Below, piece by piece: positions 1-8,041 of a DNA stretch of 43,120 nt; positions within the stretch are counted from its first letter, which is position 1; every line of letters begins with the position of its first letter. The translations under genes and the position numbers were made by a program. The stretch covers positions 1 through 43,120 of the forward strand of contig JALSJZ010000153.1 of the NCBI GenBank assembly GCA_026989135.1, given 5' to 3'. The notes below the pieces were generated by a model. That model saw nothing but the letters and a program-made list of their open reading frames with translations, was not told the DNA's origin and ran no database searches. Source of the stretch: Sedimenticola sp. Lineage in GTDB: Bacteria; Pseudomonadota; Gammaproteobacteria; Chromatiales; Chromatiaceae.

Positions 1-402
1 GCCAGTAAATTTGCCCTGGAGGGGTTGACCGACACCCTGCGCCTGGAACTGCAGGGGAGTGGTATACATGTCTGCCTGATTGAACCCGGCCCTATCGAGA
101 GCCGATTCAGAGCCAATGGCTATGCCATGTGGAAACAGCATATCGATGCCACACAGAGCATTCATAAAAAAGCATACGAGGTGATGATTCAGCGGCTGCA
201 AAAAGAGGGGGCGGCCACCCCTTTTACCCTGCCACCGGAGGCGGTGGTAAAAAAGCTGATCCATGCCCTGGAGAGCCCACGACCCAAAGCCCGGTATTAT
301 GTCACCTTCCCCACCCACCTGTTTGGGCTGCTCAAGCGGCTTCTGACCACCAGGGCGCTGGATCGCCTGCTGTTAAAGGCATCCGGGGGCGGATCCCGGT
401 AA
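1..402 (+). CDS. Short-chain dehydrogenase/reductase, C-terminal part (5' end outside window)
   Basis: The reading frame is open from base 1 and closes with TAA at 400-402. The first residues read ASKFALEGLTDTLRLEL, which is the segment that follows the catalytic Tyr in the YxxSK active site of classical SDR enzymes; the Tyr itself would lie just left of the window. It is followed by the IEPGPI segment (the usual PG turn after beta-strand 6) and a variable substrate-binding tail of about 100 residues. The Rossmann nucleotide-binding half is missing because of the window edge. A TTG at 25 is not a real start, since homology continues upstream of it. Substrate cannot be told from the tail; SDRs of this type are NAD(P)H-dependent oxidoreductases. 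The gene converges on gshA with only five bases between the two stop codons and no visible terminator hairpin. Confidence 0.88.
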   Translation, partial: ASKFALEGLTDTLRLELQGSGIHVCLIEPGPIESRFRANGYAMWKQHIDATQSIHKKAYEVMIQRLQKEGAATPFTLPPEAVVKKLIHALESPRPKARYYVTFPTHLFGLLKRLLTTRALDRLLLKASGGGSR

Positions 403-407
403 CCCAA

Positions 408-1988
408 TCAAGCCAGGGTACCGGCAAAGTAGCGCTCCAGAAACTCATCAAAAGCGCAGTTGTCGGAGGCTTCGATCTCCCGCTGACGCTGCTGGGAGAG
501 CCGGCTCTCCTGCAGATAAAATGCCTCTCTCTCCGAAGAGAGGCTCAGGCTGCACAGGTAGCTTTTATGCATCTGCGACATACGTCTGGCAAAGCTGAAA
601 AAGCCTTCATTGTGCTGTTGCATCTGCGCCAGCACACGCGCTGAAAGAGTAGCCTCTGGATCGCATACCGCCTGCTGGCTGGCAGCCAATGCCTGCTGAT
701 AGGGCTGCGCTGGCTGATTGGCATCCAGCTGCTCACTGATCGCCTGCATGCCGTCACACAGCTCACGAGCCCATGCTGCCAGCCCTATCTGCTGGCCATT
801 TCGCTGCAACTCAAGCGCTGGATCCCGTCCCAGATGCGCTGTTTTCAGCAGGTTGCTGTCAATGGCCTGTTGTTCTAAATGGTTGATCGGCGGACTCTCC
901 CGCAACAGACAATAGAGCATGAAAATCTCCAGGAAACGGATCTGCTTTTCATCCACCCCGGCAGGCTCAAACAGATTGACATCCATTGATCGCAGCTCCA
1001 CATAACGCACACCGCGCTGGCTCAGCGCCTGGGTCGGCATCTCATACAACCCCGGCACCTGCTTGGGGCGAACCGTGCTGTAGTACTCATTCTCGATCTG
1101 CAGTATGTTGCTGTTCAGCTGTTCATAGCGTCCAGCCACCTTTACGCCAATCTTCTCCCACAAGGGGGAGGAGGAGTTAATGGCGCGCCGGAGCGATGCA
1201 ACATAGTCTGCCAGACTGTCATAATTGGCTTTGATCCCCACGCCCGCCTCTTTGCTATTGGTATAGCCTATATCCCCCATCCGCAGCGAGGTTGCATAGG
1301 GTTCAAAATAGGTAAACGCATCAAACTCCTGCAGATCGGTTGCGTGGCCATTCAGAAAGCTCTTGCAGATGGCGGGGGAGGCTCCAAAAAGATAGGGGAT
1401 CAGCCAGCCAAAGCGTTGCAGATTACGAACCAGACCCAAATAGGCATCATCAATAAAGGCTCTGGCGGGGCGTCTGTCCCGCTCCAGCTCCTGGTAGACG
1501 GGCCAAAAGCGCTCCGATACCGAGTAGTTGAAGTGCACCCCGGCAATCACCTGCATCATCCGCCCATAGCGGTGGCCAAGCCCCCGGCGGTAGACCGTTT
1601 TCATCGCCCCAATATTCGATGTGCCATATTTTGCAATGGGTATGTTTTCACCACCGGCCAGCACACAGGGCATGCTGGCCGCCCACAGCAGCTCATCGCC
1701 CAGATGCTGGTAGGTGAAGACCTGTGTATCGACCAGAAAAGAGAGCAGCTCTGGTATATCGTTGAGCGGCGGCGTTATAAACTCCGTTAGCGCCTCTGAG
1801 TAGTCGGTAGTGATGTAGGGGTGTGTCAATGCAGAACCCAATGGTGCAGGGTGCAGGGTGCTGGCAATTGCCCCATCAGGGGAGACCCGCAGGCTCTCTT
1901 TTTCCAGACCAATCTGTCCCTGTTGCAACAGGTGCGACTGCCTGGCATTAATGAGAGATGCCAAGCGCTTTTCAACAGCTTGAGACAA
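408..1988 (-). CDS. gshA: Glutamate-cysteine ligase, class I (GshA)
   Basis: This cytoplasmic enzyme joins L-glutamate and L-cysteine using ATP, the first step of glutathione synthesis. The 526-residue product is close to the usual length of about 520 for the gammaproteobacterial class. Near the N-terminus it carries GLEKESLRV (about residues 28-36), the conserved ATP/glutamate-binding start of the family, followed by ITTDYSEALTEFITPP, a hallmark of GshA type 1. The segments YFEPYATSLRMGDIGYTN and RYVELRSMDVNLFEPAGV also fit the family. The start codon is TTG at 1986-1988; there is no in-frame ATG upstream and the first residues align with the known N-terminus, so TTG is the likely start. A weak AGGG lies about 10 bases upstream. 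It is downstream of prc on the same strand with a gap of about 139 bases. Confidence 0.96.
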   Translation of the reverse strand: MSQAVEKRLASLINARQSHLLQQGQIGLEKESLRVSPDGAIASTLHPAPLGSALTHPYITTDYSEALTEFITPPLNDIPELLSFLVDTQVFTYQHLGDELLWAASMPCVLAGGENIPIAKYGTSNIGAMKTVYRRGLGHRYGRMMQVIAGVHFNYSVSERFWPVYQELERDRRPARAFIDDAYLGLVRNLQRFGWLIPYLFGASPAICKSFLNGHATDLQEFDAFTYFEPYATSLRMGDIGYTNSKEAGVGIKANYDSLADYVASLRRAINSSSPLWEKIGVKVAGRYEQLNSNILQIENEYYSTVRPKQVPGLYEMPTQALSQRGVRYVELRSMDVNLFEPAGVDEKQIRFLEIFMLYCLLRESPPINHLEQQAIDSNLLKTAHLGRDPALELQRNGQQIGLAAWARELCDGMQAISEQLDANQPAQPYQQALAASQQAVCDPEATLSARVLAQMQQHNEGFFSFARRMSQMHKSYLCSLSLSSEREAFYLQESRLSQQRQREIEASDNCAFDEFLERYFAGTLA

Positions 1989-2055
1989 AGATAGAGGCCC
2001 TGTGTATGTTTTTATGTTTAAAAAGAAGCTGGCACTGGTGCCAAACAGGAGAGGG

Positions 2056-2061
2056 ATTATA
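2056..2061 (-). promoter_or_regulatory. gshA: Possible -10 element of the gshA promoter
   Basis: In the gap between prc and gshA the minus strand reads TATAAT, a perfect sigma-70 -10 hexamer, about 67 bases before the TTG start. No good -35 hexamer sits at 16-18 bases; TTGCCA is present but about 23 bases upstream. The call therefore rests on the -10 only. Confidence 0.35.
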
Positions 2062-2127
2062 ACGCAGGGGTTGAATATCTACCCTGGCAATTTTTTGTGC
2101 TGTGGTTTGGGCTTTTCATCTATGGGA

Positions 2128-4284
2128 TCAGCAGCCCGCTCTACTCAACATGCAGTCCGGCACAGAGTTGGCCATCTTTTCTGCGCCATCAAGCGGCAAT
2201 CCGCTGGCATGCTGTGATTGTTGCAAATGGATAAAGTCAGAGAGGATATAGGCCGCTTCATTGATCATGATCTGATCAATCTTCTCATCATCCCCATGGT
2301 CGGCAGGCGCAGCCGCCTCATCACCACTGCGATCCATTTTGGCGCGTGGTTTCAGCCCTATGGCAACCCGGTAGCGGTTCCGGTTTTCCCGGATCTTCTC
2401 ATCCCGCTCATTCCATTTTATCCTGCGTTGCGCCTCGAGCAGGCTTACCGTATGTTGCTCACGAACAGCCTGGATCAGCGCCTCCTCTTCCACCAGCATG
2501 CGAAACCCTGCATCTGACTCTATGCGTTTGAGATGACGCTCTCTCAGGTAGGTTGGATCGGTTGTGCCTTCCGGATTGAACTGGGCCGCCTCAATCTGAG
2601 CCCAGGGCAGTGCATTATCCAATGAGCGCTCACCATGATCCGCCGCACTGGGTGCTGTAGGGAAGATAATATCGGGCACTACGCCACGAAACTGTGTGCT
2701 GCCACCACTGATGCGGAAAAACTGAGCCATCGTCAGGCGCAGCCTTCCCAGCTCTGCCGTCCCGATGGCCACCAGACGATCCAGATCGACCAGTGTCTGC
2801 ACCGTGCCTTTGCCAAAGGTCGGCTCGCCGATAATGATCCCCCGCCCATAATCCTGAATGGCACCGGCAAAAATCTCTGATGCAGAAGCGCTGTTACGGT
2901 TCACCAGCACGGCCAGCGGCCCACTGTAGGCCACCTTAGGGTCCGGATCCGATTCAACATCGACCTTTCCCAAGGTGTTTTTCACCTGCACCACCGGGCC
3001 GGATTTGATAAAAAGGCCGGTCAGCTCTGTGGCTTCTGCCAGCGAACCGCCCCCATTCTGGCGAAGATCGACCACCACGCCATCCACCCCTTCACGGGTC
3101 AGTTCCGCCAGTAGTTTGCGTACATCACGGGTTGTACTGCGGAAATCCTTGTCACCTCTGGCATAGGCCTGGAAATCGCGGTAGAAGGTGGGGACATCAA
3201 TCACGCCAATGCGTAGCCCCTCCATATTATCAAGCCCTTCAATAATGCGCTTTTTTGCCGCCTGCTCTTCCAGCTTGATCTTGTTCCGCACAATCGTGAC
3301 GGTTTTTAAGGGATCACCTATGGTTGCATCTTTTGGCAGGATCTGTAGTCGCACGACACTCCCTTTAGGGCCACGGATCAGCTCAACGACATCCTGCAGC
3401 CGCCAGCCGACCACATCGACCATGTCATCATCATCCTGAGCCACGCCGGATACCCGATCCCCGGCCTTTATCTGGCCACTAAGATCCGCCGGCCCACCGG
3501 GGACGACGCTCTGTACAGCGGTATATTCGTTTTTGATCCGCAAAACTGCACCGATTCCCTCCAGTGAGAGCCGCATGCTGATGTCAAAATTCTCAGAGAT
3601 ACTGGGCGACATGTAGGCGGTATGTGGCTCAATGCTCAAGGTATAGGCATTGATAAAGAGTTGAAATACATCATCTGCATTCAGCTGGTTGGTTCGCCGC
3701 AAAATACCTGAATATCTCTCTGTAAGGGTCTTACGAATCGCTTCGTCATCCTTATCTGCCATGCGCAGGCTCAGCACATCATTCTTTACCCGCTTGCGCC
3801 AAAGCGTATCCAGCTCACTCTGATTGGCAGCCCAGGGGGCTTCACTCCGGTCAAAGCGGTATGCCTCATCCCTGGAGAAATCAAACTCCTGTTCCAGCAG
3901 TTTGAGCGCATGCTTTATCTGATGGTTAACCCGTGTGCGATAGGTGCGAAAAACGTCAAAGGCGGGATCAAGCCGCGCCTGCTTTATGGCATCATCCAGC
4001 TTTGTCTCATAACTTGAAAAGGCGGCCACGTCTGCCTCTATAAAGAAGCTGCGGTTAGGATCCAGTGTATCCAGATAGCGCTCCAGCATCTGACGCGAGA
4101 GCGCATCATCCAGCGCCACATCCCGATAGTGGTATTTGCTGATGACATCTGTAATCACAACCGCTGATTGCCGATGCGAACGGTGCGGGTAGAGTTCACT
4201 AATGGGAACCGCTGTCACAACCGCCCATAGTGGCAGGCTTATCACTGACAACAGAAACAGAAATAGACTTTTATGCAGCCTCAT
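2128..4284 (-). CDS. prc: Carboxy-terminal processing protease Prc/Tsp (family S41)
   Basis: This periplasmic serine protease degrades or trims proteins from their C-terminus, acting on envelope and peptidoglycan-related substrates in relatives. The 718-residue protein opens with a basic-hydrophobic signal peptide (about residues 1-21). It has the Tsp N-terminal helical domain (VITDVISKYHYRD, about 43-55), a PDZ domain (about 236-320) and the S41 catalytic domain with NRNSASASEIFAG and GEPTFGKGTVQ. By comparison with the E. coli Ser/Lys dyad, the catalytic residues are Ser467 and Lys492, 25 residues apart as expected. The C-terminal DUF3340-type helical domain follows. It is slightly longer than the E. 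coli protein (682). The ATG at 4284 is preceded by AAGG about 6 bases upstream. The gene lies 35 bases downstream of the Nudix gene and is probably co-transcribed with it. Confidence 0.96.
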   Translation of the reverse strand: MRLHKSLFLFLLSVISLPLWAVVTAVPISELYPHRSHRQSAVVITDVISKYHYRDVALDDALSRQMLERYLDTLDPNRSFFIEADVAAFSSYETKLDDAIKQARLDPAFDVFRTYRTRVNHQIKHALKLLEQEFDFSRDEAYRFDRSEAPWAANQSELDTLWRKRVKNDVLSLRMADKDDEAIRKTLTERYSGILRRTNQLNADDVFQLFINAYTLSIEPHTAYMSPSISENFDISMRLSLEGIGAVLRIKNEYTAVQSVVPGGPADLSGQIKAGDRVSGVAQDDDDMVDVVGWRLQDVVELIRGPKGSVVRLQILPKDATIGDPLKTVTIVRNKIKLEEQAAKKRIIEGLDNMEGLRIGVIDVPTFYRDFQAYARGDKDFRSTTRDVRKLLAELTREGVDGVVVDLRQNGGGSLAEATELTGLFIKSGPVVQVKNTLGKVDVESDPDPKVAYSGPLAVLVNRNSASASEIFAGAIQDYGRGIIIGEPTFGKGTVQTLVDLDRLVAIGTAELGRLRLTMAQFFRISGGSTQFRGVVPDIIFPTAPSAADHGERSLDNALPWAQIEAAQFNPEGTTDPTYLRERHLKRIESDAGFRMLVEEEALIQAVREQHTVSLLEAQRRIKWNERDEKIRENRNRYRVAIGLKPRAKMDRSGDEAAAPADHGDDEKIDQIMINEAAYILSDFIHLQQSQHASGLPLDGAEKMANSVPDCMLSRAGC

Positions 4285-4319
4285 AAATGACCTTTTTGTG
4301 AATTGGGTGTCGGCCTGAC

Positions 4320-5240
4320 CTATATATTTTTCAATGGGTTGCCGCCTTGCATAGTATTAAGTTTAGCATGCGCTTTGCCATAACGGACAGAGAAGGGGGG
4401 GCGAAGTTCATGTGGCAATGAGATAGAGCGCTCATCTTCCGGCGCTATCACGCCATGGCGTATCAAAAAATCAATAATCACCAGATTACAGTTGGGCTTG
4501 AATTCATCGGTATCACGCACCACCTGCACCACCTTCTCGACCGGCCACAAAGAGAATGATTCAACCTCGCCATCTGTGCATCGGGGCTGAAATTCGGCTG
4601 TCAGTTCAAGATCATAACAGTAGAGCGTATCGGGCTTATAACCCTGCGCAGTCTCTGCATTATAGGTTACTGCCCCTACCGGCCGGGCAATGGCTGCCAG
4701 CTCTGGGGGGATGCCGGCCTCCTCCCAACACTCTTTTTTCAGGTTCTCTTGCAGCGTGATACCATGCGGCAAACCACCTGCAACCAGGTTATCCAGTTTG
4801 CCAGGGAAATGGTGCCGGTCTGAGGCGCGCTTGGCCACCCACAGTTTTATCCCCTGCTCACTGCGCACAAAGCCGTTAATATGCTGCCCAAAGGCGCGCA
4901 CACCAAAGCAGGCGGCGGCGGCTCGGTCGATCAAAAACAGCCCCTGCTCCCGTGTTGTGGCGGTTACCACATACTGCTCACCGTGCAGGTGACTTAAAAC
5001 ATCCCTCTCCACCAGCACGGTGAGCACCTTCGCCACGGCCTCACTGCGCATAGTAAAGGTATCCAGCTTTGCGGCCAATTCAACCGCATCATTAGAGACC
5101 ACAAACACATCTGGCCATTCATACAGCCGCTGAGAAAAGCTGCGTTTTACCTGGCCTACGATCGTGTCATCAACAATAAAGGGTAAAAAAGCGGCTGGAT
5201 TAAAATTATTACAGGCTTGAATATGGTCGAGGTAACTCAC
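4320..5240 (-). CDS. Nudix hydrolase with N-terminal DUF4743-type domain
   Basis: Nudix enzymes hydrolyse nucleoside diphosphates linked to another group, using a divalent metal. The 306-residue protein has an N-terminal domain (about 1-120) of the DUF4743 type found in Nudix proteins often annotated as thiamine-pyrophosphokinase-related. The Nudix domain follows, with its signature at about residues 156-177: GLPHGITLQENLKKECWEEA, including the metal-binding Glu170, Glu173 and Glu174. The spacing between the first Gly and first Glu of the box is three residues longer than the textbook pattern, which is normal for this subfamily. The start is GTG at 5238-5240, with GGA about 10 bases upstream; a nearby ATG is out of frame. 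The exact substrate is not readable from sequence. It precedes prc closely on the same strand. Confidence 0.88.
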   Translation of the reverse strand: MSYLDHIQACNNFNPAAFLPFIVDDTIVGQVKRSFSQRLYEWPDVFVVSNDAVELAAKLDTFTMRSEAVAKVLTVLVERDVLSHLHGEQYVVTATTREQGLFLIDRAAAACFGVRAFGQHINGFVRSEQGIKLWVAKRASDRHHFPGKLDNLVAGGLPHGITLQENLKKECWEEAGIPPELAAIARPVGAVTYNAETAQGYKPDTLYCYDLELTAEFQPRCTDGEVESFSLWPVEKVVQVVRDTDEFKPNCNLVIIDFLIRHGVIAPEDERSISLPHELRPPFSVRYGKAHAKLNTMQGGNPLKNI

Positions 5241-5308
5241 AGGTAAGATTCCATTTTTTATTATTCAACAACTGCCGGACAAGCAGCCCCTATACTGTTG
5301 GCAGGCGA

Positions 5309-6037
5309 TTACAACCCAAAATGCACTTCACAATTTAATCCAGCCGGTACTTTGAAGCCCGGATTCGGCATCTCCACACGAACCCCAAAGGTCGCGCTGG
5401 CGGCATCAATCATCTGATCTACAACTGTCACAGTACCTGTAAATTGCCCTTTCATGGGGGCTCCCAGTTTAATCCCCACCTTCATCCCTTGTTTGATTGA
5501 GCCGTAATAGTCCGCCTGCATAACAATTTCGGCATACAGGGGGTTTAATCTTACAAGTTTTAATATTGGGTCAGAGGAGACATACTCCCCAACATTGATG
5601 TTGCGTGCGACAACCACGCCATTGATTGGGCTATAGATCGTGCGCTGTTTCAAGCGTGCTTCAGCCTCTCTGACCTCCAGTGCGGCAAGATGCTGTTCCG
5701 TAACAAGCTCATCCCGTTCATGTGCAGACAGCAGCCCCTGGCTGATCAGGTGCTTATTTCGTTCAACCTTGCGGGCAGCAAATTTGGCCTTGGCATTGGC
5801 CAGTGCTACAACGGCCTCTTCCAGACTGGTCTCCAGCAACACCAGGCTCTCTCCCTGTCTGACCTTGCTGCCTCTGCCCACATAGACCAACTTGGCCACG
5901 CCGGGCACCTGGCTGGCAACCTCCACCTCCATGCTGGGCTCCAGCACGCAACCCAGCTGGCCTTTTTCTACAGGGGCTGCCGACGCACTCAAAGGCAACA
6001 GCAGCGATACCATCAACAATCCAGTTCGACCTATCAT
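5309..6037 (-). CDS. Small periplasmic HlyD/RND-type membrane fusion (adaptor) protein
   Basis: The 242-residue protein has a signal peptide (residues 1-20, hydrophobic core and a SASA-AP cleavage-like site) and then the parts of a periplasmic adaptor: a lipoyl-like half (VASQVPGVAKLVYVGRGSKV), a short alpha-helical hairpin (about 75-130), the second lipoyl half (YSPINGVVVARNINVGEYV), and a beta-barrel domain. It is short compared with typical RND adaptors of 350-400 residues and lacks a long membrane-proximal domain. Its AGGA ribosome-binding site overlaps the TGA stop of the SecA-like gene, with only 9 bases between the genes, so the two are probably translationally coupled. It is the last gene of the set behind the giant protein gene. 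I infer a role as periplasmic adaptor in the same export route; the partner channel is not in the window. Confidence 0.88.
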   Translation of the reverse strand: MIGRTGLLMVSLLLPLSASAAPVEKGQLGCVLEPSMEVEVASQVPGVAKLVYVGRGSKVRQGESLVLLETSLEEAVVALANAKAKFAARKVERNKHLISQGLLSAHERDELVTEQHLAALEVREAEARLKQRTIYSPINGVVVARNINVGEYVSSDPILKLVRLNPLYAEIVMQADYYGSIKQGMKVGIKLGAPMKGQFTGTVTVVDQMIDAASATFGVRVEMPNPGFKVPAGLNCEVHFGL

Positions 6038-6046
6038 TCACTTTCC

Positions 6047-8041
6047 TCACACACCTCGACCGGCAAAAGAGAGCATTTCACTCTGTTGCTCATCGGCCTT
6101 CAATAATTCACCACGCCGTTTGGCATAGAGTCGTTCCAATCGTTTTTGCTCAATTGTCATTATCCACAGCCCCAGACTGTTACACAGCAGACGATTGGTC
6201 TTCAGGCCGCTCAGCAAAAACCGCCCCAGGCTGTTGCCTTGCCAGCTTCTCAATACAAAATCATCCAGGGAGACCATGGTTTCATAACTGCCAGCATCTC
6301 CTTGGCGGGCGCTTCTCCCTTCCAGTTGGCGATCGATTCTGCCGGCCTCATGAAACTCGGTCAGAATAACGTAGAGTCCGCCGGCTGCCTCTACATCGGG
6401 AGAGAGTTTGATGTCGGTACCGCGCCCCGCCATGTTTGTGGCTATCGTGACCTGGCCTGCCTGACCCGCCTGAGCCACAATCCTGGCCTCATCGCCATCC
6501 TGCTTGGCATTGAGCACCTGATGCTCAATACCTGCTTCATTTAGCAGTTGGCTAAGACGCTCTGAAGCACCCACCGAATGGGTACCCACCAGCACCGGCC
6601 GCAAGAGCGCCTTTAACTCCAGGATTTTAGAGAGCACCGCCTGCCACTTTTGCTCGATATTCGGGTAGACCTGTCTGCCCAGGTATCTGCGTCGGCAGGG
6701 TTTGTTGGTCGGAACCCTAACGACCGGCATCTCATAAACCGACCAGAACTCACTGGTCACCTCTTTGGCCGTACCCGTCATTCCCCCCAGATGGTGATAA
6801 AGACGAAAAAAGCGCTGGTAGCTGATACGAGCCAGCGTCTCTCTGGCTTTTGTGGGTTCACACTCCTCCTTGATCTCGATCAGCTGGTGCAGCCCCCGCT
6901 CCCAGGCGCGATCTGGCATCACCCTGCCGGTATGTTCATCAATAATCTGTATCTTGCCATCCCGCACCAGGTAGTGTTTATCACGCTTGAACAGGTAGTG
7001 CGCCAACAGTGCCTTGTTCATCAGCTCCAGCCGCCGCACACTGCCTATCCAATAGGGGCTCAAGGTCTGTGTACGTTCCATGACAAGAGCCTCTCCTTCA
7101 GCAGTGAGCTTTGCCTGTCGCTGCTGCAGGTCAAGATGATAGTGCTCGCCCTCCAGCAGCTCTGCGGCCAGCTCTATCGCCTGGTGATAAACACGCATCT
7201 CCTCGCGGTTGGTGATCTCCTGACCGGAGATAATCAACGGGGTTCTGGCCTCATCCATCAGAACGCTGTCCGCTTCATCCACAATGCCAAAGTGCAGCCC
7301 ACGCATCAACAGTGCACGCAATACGCCCTCCTCCCCTTTCAGACGCTCTGCATGCAGGTGCAGTGGATTGTGTTTCTCCTTCAGCTGTATCAGATCCTTC
7401 AAGTAATCAAAGGTAAGCTCCTTGTTGGTGCAATAGACTACATCGCAGGCATAGGCCCTGCGTCGCTCTTCCAGGCTTTTTCCCTGAACAATCTCTCCCA
7501 CACTCAGGCCCAGAAAGCGGTACACGGGCAGCATCAATTCGGCATCACGTTTTGCAAGGTAGTCATTCACTGTGATCACATGCACGGGGATACCCGCAAG
7601 TGCAGCAGTGGCAGCAGGCAGGGTGGCCGCCAGGGTCTTGCCCTCTCCCGCCATCATCTCTGCAATGCTGCCGTGAAAGAGCGCCAGGCCACAGAGCAAC
7701 TGGCTATCAAAGTGGTACATACCCAGCCTCCGACCCGCCACCTCCCTTACCAGGGCAAAGGAGTAGCTCAATAGTTCATCGGTATGACCTGCATGATGCA
7801 GCCTCCGGCGAAGCCGTTGTGTCGCCTCCTTAAGCTGCTGATCGGAGAGCGGGCAAAGCTCATCTGCCCATTTATGGATTGGCGATAAAAAGCGCCTGTG
7901 GCGTTGCAAACGAGCTTGCAGAGGCCGCTTGAACCAACCGGCCAGCCAGTGGCCAACGCACTCTAACTTACTTCGCTTGGCAACCTTTCTTTGCGGGCGC
8001 ATCACTGGGGATCGGGGAAGCAGCAGCGGACGCCTATACAT
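6047..8041 (-). CDS. SecA-like ATPase reduced to the motor core
   Basis: This is a clear SecA homologue of 664 residues, against about 900 for housekeeping SecA. Visible motifs: Walker A MAGEGKTLAATLPA (about 130-143), the PPxD region (about 225-370), Walker B and follow-on DEADSVLMDEARTPLIISG (about 255-273), IIDEHTGRVMPDR, TNMAGRGTDIKL (about 535-546) and the final arginine region RIDRQLEGRSARQGD. The protein ends soon after the second nucleotide-binding domain, with one long basic helix (about 630-655) that matches only the start of the helical scaffold. The helical wing and the C-terminal zinc-binding tail used for SecB and lipid contact are absent. The N-terminus is extended and very basic. 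ATG at 8041 is chosen over TTG at 8044 because GAGG lies 7 bases upstream; it overlaps the end of the preceding gene by 8 bases. It is unlikely to be the housekeeping SecA. Role in exporting the giant protein is inferred from position. Confidence 0.93.
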   Translation of the reverse strand: MYRRPLLLPRSPVMRPQRKVAKRSKLECVGHWLAGWFKRPLQARLQRHRRFLSPIHKWADELCPLSDQQLKEATQRLRRRLHHAGHTDELLSYSFALVREVAGRRLGMYHFDSQLLCGLALFHGSIAEMMAGEGKTLAATLPAATAALAGIPVHVITVNDYLAKRDAELMLPVYRFLGLSVGEIVQGKSLEERRRAYACDVVYCTNKELTFDYLKDLIQLKEKHNPLHLHAERLKGEEGVLRALLMRGLHFGIVDEADSVLMDEARTPLIISGQEITNREEMRVYHQAIELAAELLEGEHYHLDLQQRQAKLTAEGEALVMERTQTLSPYWIGSVRRLELMNKALLAHYLFKRDKHYLVRDGKIQIIDEHTGRVMPDRAWERGLHQLIEIKEECEPTKARETLARISYQRFFRLYHHLGGMTGTAKEVTSEFWSVYEMPVVRVPTNKPCRRRYLGRQVYPNIEQKWQAVLSKILELKALLRPVLVGTHSVGASERLSQLLNEAGIEHQVLNAKQDGDEARIVAQAGQAGQVTIATNMAGRGTDIKLSPDVEAAGGLYVILTEFHEAGRIDRQLEGRSARQGDAGSYETMVSLDDFVLRSWQGNSLGRFLLSGLKTNRLLCNSLGLWIMTIEQKRLERLYAKRRGELLKADEQQSEMLSFAGRGV

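Noticed and set aside
408-5240. Including gshA, prc and the Nudix gene in the export system
   Set aside because: They are on the same strand, but each is a widespread housekeeping family with an independent role, and gshA seems to have its own -10 element. Only Prc, a periplasmic protease, could act on an exported protein, and nothing in the sequence shows it.
5241-5308. Inverted repeat CTGCC/GGCAG between the small adaptor gene and the Nudix gene, considered as a terminator
   Set aside because: The stem is only five bases with a loop of more than 20 and is followed on the minus strand by A rather than T, so it does not fit a Rho-independent terminator.
6650-7774. A 374-residue open frame on the plus strand opposite the SecA-like gene
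   Set aside because: The minus strand carries all SecA motifs in order; the opposite frame has no family features and no ribosome-binding site.
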